From assembly GCF_016735115.1 (NCBI RefSeq), contig NZ_JAERQJ010000005.1:244695-308694 (forward strand): DNA of 64,000 bases, read 5' to 3'. Of the stretch, positions 53,442 through 61,876 are shown in pieces. The position numbers and the translations under genes are program-made. Source of the stretch: Aquimarina mytili. Its GTDB lineage: Bacteria; Bacteroidota; Bacteroidia; Flavobacteriales; Flavobacteriaceae. A model generated the notes under the pieces. It was not told where the DNA came from and made no database searches. It saw only the letters and a list, made by a program, of their open reading frames with translations. Each line of letters opens with the position of its first letter. Position 1 is the stretch's first letter.

Positions 53442-53449
53442 TATTTTTG
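53442..53449 (+). promoter_or_regulatory. Candidate -7 box (TATTTTTG)
   Basis: TATTTTTG matches TAnnTTTG, 26 bp before the lipoprotein ATG at 53476. Confidence 0.4.
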
Positions 53450-53475
53450 ACCTCAACTTAACCCAAAATAAGTAT

Positions 53476-53883
53476 ATGATGAAAACACTTATGTATACGG
53501 CTGCATGTATCCTTGCCCTTGGATTTACCAGCTGCAAAAGCGATGATGACAGCTTTGATTGTAATGCGGGAGACCTTATTTTAGCAGATGCTTTACTTCA
53601 ATATACTCAAAATAGCACTACCGCTACTTGTGAGGCTTATAAAACAGCCATAGAAAATAATCTAGCTAATAATTGTTATTTAGATGCTGATGTAATAAAA
53701 GGCCTAAGAACAGAATTAAACGTGCTAGGAGACTGTACTTTTTCGGGTAGAGTTTGCTTGATCTGTACCAATAGTAATGTCGACGAAGAAGTTTGTCGCG
53801 GCGAAAACGGAAATGCTTTTATTGGTGATAGAGACCTAGAAATTCCATTCGAACGATATGTAGAACTTTCTACATGCATATAA
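53476..53883 (+). CDS. Cysteine-rich lipoprotein of unknown function
   Basis: 135 residues from the ATG at 53476 (or 53479); a longer frame from 53410 lacks signal-peptide character. MMKTLMYTAACILALGFTSC is a lipoprotein signal with the lipobox FTSC. The mature part has many Cys (DCNAGD, ATCEAY, NNCYLDAD, GDCTFSGRVCLICTN, EEVCRG, LSTCI), suggesting disulfides in the periplasm or outside. Family not recognised. It is followed by a strong bidirectional terminator. Confidence 0.8.
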   Translation: MMKTLMYTAACILALGFTSCKSDDDSFDCNAGDLILADALLQYTQNSTTATCEAYKTAIENNLANNCYLDADVIKGLRTELNVLGDCTFSGRVCLICTNSNVDEEVCRGENGNAFIGDRDLEIPFERYVELSTCI

Positions 53884-53915
53884 AACCAAGCCGGTTTTTA
53901 AAACCCGCTAAGAAG

Positions 53916-53946
53916 AAAAACGGTAACTGCAACAGTTACCGTTTTT
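53916..53946. terminator. Bidirectional terminator overlapping the nuclease stop codon
   Basis: AAAAACGGTAACTG and CAGTTACCGTTTTT form a perfect 14-bp stem with a 3-nt loop. The right arm includes the TAA stop (53936-53938) and the last codons of the minus-strand nuclease gene, so terminator and coding sequence share bases. Confidence 0.93.
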
Positions 53947-54985
53947 CTTTTATTACGTATATGTATACAGGATAATGATCACTATATCCAGAAGTATACG
54001 CTCCATTAGTAAAACTGCGATAAGGGTAGCCTTTATATTTTCCTTTTTTGGTGGTTAGATAGTCGGCACTATATATCCCGGCCTTATAATATTGGTAGGA
54101 TGTATAATCCTTGCTTAGTAGTGCTTTAGAAATAATAATTTGATCAAATACGCTCCAGCGATCCCCCCAAGCCAATGTGCCAATACCTTTTTTTGCGAGT
54201 TTTGCCATAGGATTATATAACCCTTTTAACACTACATCTTTTTGATCTGGTTTTGCCGCTAATATCTTTTTTATGCTGGGGCTATGTGGGCTATCATTAA
54301 AATCTCCCATTGTAATGATTTTGGCATATGGGTCTACAGAAAAAAGAGAATCTATGATTTTTCTTGTTACTAAAGCAGCCTTATTTCTTTTATAGCGACT
54401 TCTGGCTTCTCCTCCACGACGAGAGGGCCAATGATTGACAATAACATGAATTAAATCGCCATTTAGATACCCACTTACAAGTAATTGATCTCTGGTATAT
54501 ATTCGCTTAGCAGTATCACGGTCATAAATTAACACTTTATGTTTACTGCTACTTTTAGGTTTGAACAATGATTTTTGGTAGAGCAACCCTACATCTATTC
54601 CTCTTCTGTCAGGAGAGTCAAAATGAATAATGCCATAACCTTTTGCTGATAATGCTTTTTCATGAACCAGATCCTCAAGCACTTTTTGATTTTCGATTTC
54701 TGCAACACCAATAATCGCTGGTGAATTATTGGCGATATCAGCACCAACACTGGAGATTGCTTCAGCCATGTTTTTTAGTTTGTCTTGATATATCTCATAG
54801 GTCCAATGGTCTTTCCCTTTAGGAGTTCGGTCATCATCAAAAGTGATAGGGTCATCTTCGGGGTCAAAAAGGTTTTCGAGATTATAAAATGCAATGGTGT
54901 TGATTAGATATTCTTTTTTTTCTTGAGAAAAAATACAGGAAGAAAGTAAAAAGACAAAAAGGATATAAGAATGTTTTAAAGTCAT
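53936..54985 (-). CDS. Secreted endonuclease/exonuclease/phosphatase-family enzyme
   Basis: 349 residues. Signal peptide (HSYILFVFLLSSCIFSQ). The EEP fold's metal and catalytic motifs are present: NLFDPEDD early, PAIIGVAEIENQKVLEDLVH (catalytic Glu), VIVNHWPSRRGGEARSRYKR, KIITMGDFNDSPHSPSI (Asp/Asn pair), WSVFDQIIISKALL and the terminal SDHYPVYIYVI. Members are DNases, RNases or phosphodiesterases; this one is exported. It is divergent from a TonB-dependent receptor and DUF5689 lipoprotein, suggesting extracellular or periplasmic breakdown of a phosphorylated substrate. The promoter spacer contains an inverted repeat at 55109-55138. Confidence 0.92.
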   Translation of the reverse strand: MTLKHSYILFVFLLSSCIFSQEKKEYLINTIAFYNLENLFDPEDDPITFDDDRTPKGKDHWTYEIYQDKLKNMAEAISSVGADIANNSPAIIGVAEIENQKVLEDLVHEKALSAKGYGIIHFDSPDRRGIDVGLLYQKSLFKPKSSSKHKVLIYDRDTAKRIYTRDQLLVSGYLNGDLIHVIVNHWPSRRGGEARSRYKRNKAALVTRKIIDSLFSVDPYAKIITMGDFNDSPHSPSIKKILAAKPDQKDVVLKGLYNPMAKLAKKGIGTLAWGDRWSVFDQIIISKALLSKDYTSYQYYKAGIYSADYLTTKKGKYKGYPYRSFTNGAYTSGYSDHYPVYIYVIKEKR

Positions 54986-55108
54986 AAGGATATACAGTTT
55001 TTAGCAATCAGTATTTTAATTTTAATGGTTCTTTTCCCCTTAGAAGGAGGTAAGAGAGGGTGTTTCTGTGCTCACAATATCTAAAAGAGAAGAGGACACC
55101 CAAAAACG

Positions 55109-55138
55109 TAATTGATTTCTTGTCTACCAAATCAATTA
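55109..55138. promoter_or_regulatory. Inverted repeat in the nuclease-receptor promoter spacer
   Basis: TAATTGATTT (55109-55118) and AAATCAATTA (55129-55138) form a perfect 10-bp palindrome with a 10-nt spacer. Its position between divergent genes fits a regulator-binding operator, though no regulator gene is adjacent. Confidence 0.5.
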
Positions 55139-55220
55139 CAATGATAAAAAATCCCAGTCCCGAAAAATGAAACTAGGATTTTCTATTCTTGCCATATATA
55201 AATTCACGCAACTCTTTAAT

Positions 55221-58094
55221 ATGGTTTGTTTAAAACACATAAGCCTCATCTTTTTAGGAAGTATTTTAATGCTTAATGCTCAAGAAACAGAACTAAAAGG
55301 AAAAATCACAGATGCAATTACTAATCAAGGACTTAATAACGTCAGCATAAAAATCAAAAAATCGAGTATAGCTACAAATACCAATACCATTGGAGAGTTT
55401 GATTTTAAAAACATAGCACTGCCATTAGGAGAACAAATTCTTGTAATATCAAGACAAGGATATATAACAAAACAGTTTCCTGTTGTGATTAATGAAGGGA
55501 AGGGATTAGACCTCAAGAAAATTGAATTAGAACTTGATTTTAGTGTTGAACAAAAACAGATCGGCATAATTAGTTTATCAGACATTCAATTAGAAGAAGA
55601 AAACGACGTATCATACAACATGTCGGCGTTGCTTCATGCTAATAGAGATGTATTTCTTAATGCTGCAGCCTTTGATTTTAGCGCAACATTTTTTCGTCCG
55701 AGAGGGTTAGGAAATGAAAACGGAAAAGTATTGATTAATGGGGTTGAAATGAATAAGCTTTTTAATGGAAGACCACAATGGGGCAATTGGGGAGGACTGA
55801 ATGATGTACTTCGAAACCAGGAATTTTCTCAAGGAATTGCACAAAATGATTATTCGTTTGGAGGGCTTCTGGGGACTTCAAATATCATTTTAAGAGCGTC
55901 TAAGTATAGAAAAGGGGGTAGAATATCTTATGCCACCTCAAATAGAAGTTACCAAGGAAGAGTAATGGGGACATATAGTTCCGGCCTAACAGCAAAAGGC
56001 TGGGCTTTTTCTACATCGCTATCTCGTAGATATGGAAATGAAGGGTTTATTGATGGAACCCTGTATGATTCGAATTCGTTTTTTATTGCTATAGAAAAGA
56101 AACTTAGTAAAACACAAAGTATTAATGTAACCGGTTTTTATACCCCTAATCGTAGAGGCAAATCTACAGCAATAACTGAAGAGGTATATAAAATTAAAGG
56201 AAACAGCTACAACCCCAACTGGGGTTATCAAAACGGTCGAAAAAGAAACTCCAGAGAAAGAAAAATAGAAGAACCAGTTATCATGCTAAATCATTATTGG
56301 GACATTACTAAAAACACAAGCCTAAACACCAATATTGCATTCCAATTTGGAGCAACAGGAAATACAAGAATTGATACCGGGGGCAGTGATTATATATCAG
56401 GCCCGAATGGGCAACACACTTATATTGGTGGAGGCAGAGGTGTGGTTACAAACCCGGTTCATCCAAACAACCTGCCAAGCTCCTTTTTAGCAAATACTAA
56501 TTCAACGCCACTTGACTATCAAAATGCATTTTTAGCACAACAAGAACTTACTAATAATGGACAGATACATTGGGATGAATTGATACAAACCAATCAACAA
56601 AATGCACAACAAGGAAACAATGCTACTTACATTCTTTATGAAGACAGAACCGATGATGTTCAATTATCGGGCAACGTGATTCTTAATAGCCAATTTAGCA
56701 AACACATCACGCTACATTCTGCGATCAATTTCAGGCAATTAAAAAGTGAAAACTATGCTCAGGTCAAAGATCTTTTAGGCGGCACTGGTTTTTTGGATGT
56801 AGATTTATTTGCTCTTTCGGTTAAAGATTTTGGTGCAACAGAACTAGCAAATCGGGCTCAAAGTGATTTGCAAAACCCAAATCGACTGGTAGGTGTTGGG
56901 GATCGATATGATTATAATTATGAAATTGATGCCACAGCTTTAGATGGGTTTTTGCAAGGGCAGTTTGCATATGATAAAATTGATTTTTTTGTTAGTGGAA
57001 GCATTTCCCAAACGTCATACCAAAGAAATGGGCTTTTTGAAAACGGATATTTCCCCGGAAATGAATCCTTAGGAAAGAGTGAACCTGTCGATTTTACAAA
57101 CTATGGAGTAAAAGGAGGAGCCACGCTTAGAATCAATGGACGCAATTCTATTAGAGTACAAGGAGCTTATTTTACTAAAGCACCAACAATTCGAAATGCT
57201 TTTACAAACGCAAGACAAAACAATACCACAGTTGCACTGATATTAGATAGTGATCAGAAAAATGAAAAAATTCAATCGGCAGATGCGAGCTATATTTTTC
57301 AATCTTCAACAATAAAAGCAAGAGCAACAGGCTATTATACGAAAATTGAAGATGCCACTAACATTTCATTCTTCTTTACTGAAGCTATCTCGGGTTCTGA
57401 TAATGGATTTGTTCAAGAGATACTTACGGGCATAGATAAGCGATATGTTGGAGGAGAATTAGGTTTAGAATACCAAATTACTCCCACCGTTAAACTTAAA
57501 GCAGCTGCAGGAGTTGGAAGTTTTATTTATGACAACAACCCCAATTTGATTTTAACAAGTACGAGCGAGGCTTTTACGAATTTTGAAGGAATAAGAAATT
57601 TTGGCAAGTCTACATTAAAAGGATATTATCTCTCAGGGGGGCCGCAGAATGCTGCTCAATTTGGGTTTGAATATCGTGATCCAGATTTTTGGTGGTTTGG
57701 CGCCACTACTAATTATTTTTCTAACGGGTATATTAGCATAAGCCCCTTTGCAAGAACAGCAAATTTTTATCAGGATAGCGATGGTCTTACATTTAATGAT
57801 TATGACGAAGGCATTGCAAGGAATCTTTTAAAACAAGAAAAGTTTGACGATTATTTTATTGTAAACCTCATCGGCGGAAAATCTTGGAGGGTAGGGAGGT
57901 ATTATGTAGGTTTTTTTGCTTCAGTAAATAATCTTTTCAATCAAGAATATAAAACGGGAGGTTTTGAGCAGACCAGGAATGCTAATTATAGAAAAGCATT
58001 AGAAGAGTCGCAACGACAAACACCCATTTTTGGACCAAAGTATTTTTATGGGCTTGGTACGTCATACTATATAAATACGTATGTACGATTTTAA
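55221..58094 (+). CDS. TonB-dependent receptor with carboxypeptidase-like N-terminal domain
   Basis: 957 residues from the ATG at 55221, which gives a clean signal peptide (MVCLKHISLIFLGSILMLNA); an upstream ATG at 55167 adds 18. After the signal peptide comes a CarboxypepD_reg-like domain (about 22-105, LKGKITDAITNQGLNNVSIK, then TNTIGEFDFKNIALP). The plug follows, with SATFFRPRGLGNENGKVLIN and GVEMNKLFNG, and then a 22-strand-type barrel rich in aromatic-ended strands up to the C-terminal YYINTYVRF. It is an outer-membrane active importer driven by TonB. Followed by a DUF5689 lipoprotein, and likely works with the divergent nuclease. The substrate is not readable. Confidence 0.92.
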   Translation: MVCLKHISLIFLGSILMLNAQETELKGKITDAITNQGLNNVSIKIKKSSIATNTNTIGEFDFKNIALPLGEQILVISRQGYITKQFPVVINEGKGLDLKKIELELDFSVEQKQIGIISLSDIQLEEENDVSYNMSALLHANRDVFLNAAAFDFSATFFRPRGLGNENGKVLINGVEMNKLFNGRPQWGNWGGLNDVLRNQEFSQGIAQNDYSFGGLLGTSNIILRASKYRKGGRISYATSNRSYQGRVMGTYSSGLTAKGWAFSTSLSRRYGNEGFIDGTLYDSNSFFIAIEKKLSKTQSINVTGFYTPNRRGKSTAITEEVYKIKGNSYNPNWGYQNGRKRNSRERKIEEPVIMLNHYWDITKNTSLNTNIAFQFGATGNTRIDTGGSDYISGPNGQHTYIGGGRGVVTNPVHPNNLPSSFLANTNSTPLDYQNAFLAQQELTNNGQIHWDELIQTNQQNAQQGNNATYILYEDRTDDVQLSGNVILNSQFSKHITLHSAINFRQLKSENYAQVKDLLGGTGFLDVDLFALSVKDFGATELANRAQSDLQNPNRLVGVGDRYDYNYEIDATALDGFLQGQFAYDKIDFFVSGSISQTSYQRNGLFENGYFPGNESLGKSEPVDFTNYGVKGGATLRINGRNSIRVQGAYFTKAPTIRNAFTNARQNNTTVALILDSDQKNEKIQSADASYIFQSSTIKARATGYYTKIEDATNISFFFTEAISGSDNGFVQEILTGIDKRYVGGELGLEYQITPTVKLKAAAGVGSFIYDNNPNLILTSTSEAFTNFEGIRNFGKSTLKGYYLSGGPQNAAQFGFEYRDPDFWWFGATTNYFSNGYISISPFARTANFYQDSDGLTFNDYDEGIARNLLKQEKFDDYFIVNLIGGKSWRVGRYYVGFFASVNNLFNQEYKTGGFEQTRNANYRKALEESQRQTPIFGPKYFYGLGTSYYINTYVRF

Positions 58095-58189
58095 TTAAGA
58101 CGTTCATCCTAACAAGAGTTCATGTAATTACCGAGCTCAGTTGAAGTACAAAGCTTTGCAAGATTTAACATTTATAAAAACACAAAAAC

Positions 58190-59596
58190 ATGTATGCTAA
58201 AAATAAGATAAAAACAGGATTAGCACTTATAGGAACTGTTATTGCAATTTTTGGTTGCGTTTCAGAAGAAGATTTTGAGACCCCAGAGCTGGTTATCCAG
58301 GAACCAGAGGTTAATGGTACAATGATCATGATCGACGCAGCCCTCGGTATTTTAGGGCAGGAGATAGAAAAAGATGGAGAAAAGGCAAAAGTTGTGTTTG
58401 ATGACACAGGCAATTTTATCACGGGTTATGTAATATCTAGTGATAAAGCAAGTAATTTTTTTAAAGAACTAATACTTCAGGACAAAGATAAACACCCTCA
58501 AGCTGGCATTCGAGTATTAATAGATAACAGCCCTTTGTTTACTAAATACGAATTTGGTCGAAAGGTATACGTAAAGCTCGATGGGCTGTCATTGGGTATG
58601 CAAAATGGTGTTGCTACTCTTGGAATTTCTGAAGGCAATGCTATAGGCGCAATTCCTTCATTTTCTTTGGATGAGGTTGTTATACGATCTACAGAAATAT
58701 CTGAAATACTCCCCCGATTAGTAACTGTTGAAGATTTTACGGATAAGCTTTTAAACCTTTTTATTAAAGTGGATAATATTCAGTTTAATAAAAACATGGT
58801 ACAAGACAACAACGTATTTACATTTGCAGCAGAAGCCAATGACCAATTTGATGGAGAACGCCTTGTAGAAAGTTGCAATACAGGAAGATCTGTAGTATTA
58901 AGCACAAGTACTTTTTCTGATTTTAGGGGGCTCAAATTACCTGCTCAACAAGGAAGTTTTGAAGGAATTCTAACTAAAAACTTTGAAGGAGACACTTATA
59001 ATCTAGTGCTTAATGACCCCACAGGGTTGATTTTTGACAATGAGACACGTTGCGATCCAATTATTTTAGACTGCCCGCCCGCAAACCAGGGATCATCACT
59101 AATGTTTGAAGAAAATTTTACAGATTTAAAAATTAAAGACCTCGAAGATAAGGGGTGGATCAATACCAACACAACAGGTGGTAAACTCAACTACAAAATA
59201 GGGGATTTTGCTGGCAATCAATATGTACAGATTACAGGATTTAGATCTAAAGAAAGTGTATATGAAGTATGGCTAATTACCCCAGAACTTGACATAGGTA
59301 TAAGCACTAATGCTGTTCTAAATTTTGATCTACAAGCAGGCTATGATAACGGAAACATTCTTGAGGTTTTTATCACTAATAGTTTTACTGGAGATCCTAA
59401 AGACACAAATTGGATAAAACTTGGGGCTACAATACCTAGAGCACCATTAAATGCTTTTGGTGATTTTATTTCTTCAGGGCCTATTGGTTTATCCTGTTTA
59501 GAGGGAGGTGTACGAATCGGTTTTCGATACATAGGGGGTGATCCCAGGGCTACAACGCGATATCATATTGATAATATTAAAGTTACTTGCAATTAG
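58190..59596 (+). CDS. DUF5689-type surface lipoprotein
   Basis: 468 residues. The lipobox IFGC lies at about residue 22. The DUF5689 region covers about 60-285 (GNFITGYVISSDKASNFFKE, then LILQDKDKHPQAGIRVLIDN), an OB-fold-like module seen next to nucleases and TonB receptors in Bacteroidota. The C-terminal about 170 residues look like a choice-of-anchor (MAM-like) domain (LMFEENFTDLKIKDLEDKGW, then EVWLITPELDIG and TRYHIDNIKVTC). It lies 95 bp after the receptor and is probably the surface partner that captures substrate. Role inferred. Confidence 0.85.
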   Translation: MYAKNKIKTGLALIGTVIAIFGCVSEEDFETPELVIQEPEVNGTMIMIDAALGILGQEIEKDGEKAKVVFDDTGNFITGYVISSDKASNFFKELILQDKDKHPQAGIRVLIDNSPLFTKYEFGRKVYVKLDGLSLGMQNGVATLGISEGNAIGAIPSFSLDEVVIRSTEISEILPRLVTVEDFTDKLLNLFIKVDNIQFNKNMVQDNNVFTFAAEANDQFDGERLVESCNTGRSVVLSTSTFSDFRGLKLPAQQGSFEGILTKNFEGDTYNLVLNDPTGLIFDNETRCDPIILDCPPANQGSSLMFEENFTDLKIKDLEDKGWINTNTTGGKLNYKIGDFAGNQYVQITGFRSKESVYEVWLITPELDIGISTNAVLNFDLQAGYDNGNILEVFITNSFTGDPKDTNWIKLGATIPRAPLNAFGDFISSGPIGLSCLEGGVRIGFRYIGGDPRATTRYHIDNIKVTCN

Positions 59597-59967
59597 AATC
59601 TTGTTGAGTTATTGTTTCCGGTTTCATTTTTTTGAAACCGGCATGTCATTGTATTATTTACTCTTATAAGCTAATCTTTGACAGCACCCATCACAGACGA
59701 GTAGCCAACTAGGGGTAAATATATGTGATCATAGCAGCTAAGTGATCAATCGAAAGGTTGTTGTATTTTTGGTAAGACGCAATGCTTACTCAAAGGAAAA
59801 GTTAGCAACCAATGCGCAGAAAAATCAAAAAGTAAGGTAACATTTTGCCCCGCTACGACACATATATTGAACGTTAGTGTTAATTTACCTATGATAATCC
59901 GAATAATTCCTGGAACTAAGGAGAAAAATATATCTAAAATATTAATGAAAATTGATAGGCTTAACAA
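59597..59967. other. Intergenic start of the accessory region
   Basis: No gene is supported. CCGGTTTCA (59618-59626) and TGAAACCGG (59633-59641) form a 9-bp hairpin with no T run after it, a weak terminator candidate for the DUF5689 gene. The dispersed repeat copy R1 occupies 59766-59876. Confidence 0.6.
59766..59876 (+). repeat. Dispersed intergenic repeat, copy R1
   Basis: Two conserved parts: tttttggtaagacgcaatgc at the start (59766-59787) and a 39-bp part at 59838-59876 from taacattttgccc to gaacgtta. Compared by eye with copy R2, the 39-bp part has 35 identical bases and the 22-bp part has 19. Their spacers differ (50 bp here, 13 bp in R2). Confidence 0.8.
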
Positions 59968-60414
59968 ATGAATAAAAATGAATTAATAACCTTTTTTGAA
60001 AGTGAACTGAACAAGTTAATAACTGAAATTGGACTTTATAAGCATGAAGAAAATATCTGGCGAATCGAAAAAAATATTTCTAATTCTGCAGGAAATTTAA
60101 CTCTGCATTTAATCGGAAACCTACATACTTTTATTGGAAAAGAAATTGGAAAAACAAACTATGTTAGAAATAGAGAGCTTGAATTTACTCAAAAAAATGT
60201 TTCAAGAGTTGAATTGATCAACAGTATAAATATCACAATAGAAATGGTTAAAAAATCACTGATTTCTATTACAAACGAAGAACTTAAAAACGATTATCCT
60301 ATTTTGAAGTTCTCTAAAGTAGAAACAAATGAATACTTACTAGTTCATTTGATAAAACATTTGACTTATCATCTTGGACAAATAAATTATCATAGGCGAC
60401 TAATAGATGAATAA
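59968..60414 (+). CDS. DinB-like four-helix protein
   Basis: 148 residues. The pattern is an all-helical DinB/YfiT-like fold with His at the positions expected for metal binding: NSAGNLTLHLIGNLHTFIG in helix 2 and LLVHLIKHLTYHLGQINYH in the last helix. The C-terminal H-x3-H spacing matches the family's metal site. DinB-like proteins are often thiol transferases or stress-induced and are frequent in accessory regions. Its start lies 91 bp after repeat R1. No function beyond the fold is claimed. Confidence 0.8.
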   Translation: MNKNELITFFESELNKLITEIGLYKHEENIWRIEKNISNSAGNLTLHLIGNLHTFIGKEIGKTNYVRNRELEFTQKNVSRVELINSINITIEMVKKSLISITNEELKNDYPILKFSKVETNEYLLVHLIKHLTYHLGQINYHRRLIDE

Positions 60415-60431
60415 AAACTACAACTAACAAT

Positions 60432-60537
60432 GTATAAACGCAATTACGGCAGATTAGACTACGTCCGAATCCACTCGGAATTGCTAAAGTCTATGCTAAA
60501 CCGAAAATTAACGCATATTAACCCGTAACGGTTATAC
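60432..60537. repeat. Large imperfect palindrome between accessory genes
   Basis: Nested pairs: GTATAA (60432-60437) with TTATAC (60532-60537); TTACGG (60444-60449) with CCGTAA (60523-60528); AGACT (60456-60460) with AGTCT (60488-60492); TCCGA (60464-60468) with TCGGA (60475-60479). An unpaired 30-bp segment on the right makes it asymmetric. It is non-coding and reminiscent of folded recombination sites. Confidence 0.7.
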
Positions 60538-60632
60538 GAGACCGTTCTATGTAATTAAACTAAAATGAACAAACGCTTGACGATTAACAAGTAAATAGCA
60601 TACTCAAACCGTTAGTAAACATTAAATAAAAA

Positions 60633-60998
60633 ATGACGATCAACGCTATAAAGTTATACTTGGTTTTTATTATTTCTGTTTTTAGTTGTAAGACTGAATT
60701 TGGAAACAATTTTAAAATAATGAATGACTTAAGAAATGAATTTAATTTCAATTACGTAGAAATGTCTTGGGACAATATTTCTGTGGAATTTACTCTTCAA
60801 GATATTGATCACGGCCTTGTAACAAAAGATAGTTTAATATCGTATGCTTTTATTGTTGATAAATATATTACCAATAAATACCCTAGAATTGACAGCTTAG
60901 AAGTAAGAAAATATCTTTTTTCTGGTGGTGGTGGAGTTGAAGTAATGGAATTTGAATTTGACGAAACTGGAAATCTTGTAGATACTCAAGAATATTAA
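60633..60998 (+). CDS. Small lipoprotein, unknown function
   Basis: 121 residues. MTINAIKLYLVFIISVFSC is a lipoprotein signal (lipobox VFSC at residue 19). The mature domain has an alternating strand/helix pattern (RNEFNFNYVEMSWDNISVEF, then DSLISYAFIVDKYITNKYPR) and a Gly run (FSGGGGVEVMEFEF). Not recognised. It follows the palindrome region; an AACCGTTAGTAAAC element of the repeat-like type ends shortly before its start codon. Confidence 0.75.
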   Translation: MTINAIKLYLVFIISVFSCKTEFGNNFKIMNDLRNEFNFNYVEMSWDNISVEFTLQDIDHGLVTKDSLISYAFIVDKYITNKYPRIDSLEVRKYLFSGGGGVEVMEFEFDETGNLVDTQEY

Positions 60999-61013
60999 CA
61001 CGATTGTGAATTA

Positions 61014-61087
61014 TTTTTGATAAGACGTAATGTTTGCAGAAAGTAATGTAACATTTTACTCTGCTACGACACATATATTAAACGTTA
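61014..61087 (+). repeat. Dispersed intergenic repeat, copy R2
   Basis: The 22-bp part (61014-61035, tttttgataagacgtaatgt start) and the 39-bp part (61049-61087, ending aaacgtta) match R1 in order. It ends 10 bp before the ATG at 61098. It also contains a small palindrome around 61036-61064 (GCAGAAAGTAATGT with ACATTTTACTCTGC). Confidence 0.82.
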
Positions 61088-61097
61088 TACTTTAATT

Positions 61098-61829
61098 ATG
61101 AAATCAATATCAATTATTATACTCATGCTAACGCTTCTGTCTTGCAATAAAAGACAGGATAGAATCCAAATAATAGAAGATAAAAACCTAAATCAGAAAC
61201 AAATTGATTCTATTCTGGATGAATATCATTTTGAGTATTCAAGAGTTGTTTTTATTGATAGCCTCGAAAAAGTGATCCTTCCAATTTCGACTCAAAACGC
61301 TAGTGGAGGAAGTAGATATACTTCGAAATCCTATTATGCGGATAGTTATCCTAACTATTGGAATTTAATATTTTACGACGTAAAGACAGGAAAAACCAAA
61401 TTACTTACCAAGAAAAAGACAAGGATTTCAGATTTTACTACCAACTTTAAAAACGTTGGTCCAATACTCAAAAAAAGCGTTTTATATAGAGCTGGAGATA
61501 CCGATTATAATCTGGACAAAAAATTGACGTATCTTGATCCTGAACAACTTTTTATCTCTGATATTGATGGAAATAAGTTGTTAAGACTTAGCCCTGTCGA
61601 TGAAAATTTGATCGAATATGAAATCGTACCTAATACCGACAAAATAATTTTTAGAACGTTACGAGATTCAAATAGGGATAAAAAATTTGATGAAAAAGAT
61701 GATAAAGTATGGTATTTAATTGACCTGTCAACAGCATCAAAAGCAATTGAAATTCTTAATCAAGAGAAAAGAAAAGAAATAGAAAACCTTTATTTCAAAC
61801 AATGGTTGGTAAAAAATGACAAACAATAA
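61098..61829 (+). CDS. Lipoprotein with possible beta-propeller-like repeats
   Basis: 243 residues. MKSISIIILMLTLLSC is a short lipoprotein signal (lipobox LLSC at residue 16). The mature part has several repeated strand pairs with DxxTGK / DxDGNK turns: YWNLIFYDVKTGKTKLLTKK, LDPEQLFISDIDGNKLLRLS, and KIIFRTLRDSNRDKKFDEKD followed by DKVWYLID. This suggests a WD40/TolB-like propeller fragment. No known family can be named. It directly follows repeat R2. Confidence 0.75.
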   Translation: MKSISIIILMLTLLSCNKRQDRIQIIEDKNLNQKQIDSILDEYHFEYSRVVFIDSLEKVILPISTQNASGGSRYTSKSYYADSYPNYWNLIFYDVKTGKTKLLTKKKTRISDFTTNFKNVGPILKKSVLYRAGDTDYNLDKKLTYLDPEQLFISDIDGNKLLRLSPVDENLIEYEIVPNTDKIIFRTLRDSNRDKKFDEKDDKVWYLIDLSTASKAIEILNQEKRKEIENLYFKQWLVKNDKQ

Positions 61830-61866
61830 CATTTTTGCCCTGCTATAGCACATATATTAAACATTG
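61827..61866 (+). repeat. Dispersed intergenic repeat, copy R3 (partial)
   Basis: Only the 39-bp part is present, with one extra T (taacatttttgccctgctat to aaacattg), more diverged than R1/R2. It overlaps the last bases of the preceding gene (stop at 61829) and ends 10 bp before the ATG at 61877. Confidence 0.7.
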
Positions 61867-61876
61867 TACTTAATCT

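Noticed and set aside
59766..61866. Integron attC sites
   Set aside because: TAAC...GTTA ends look similar, but the RYYYAAC/GTTRRRY core consensus is not met and no integrase gene is in the window.
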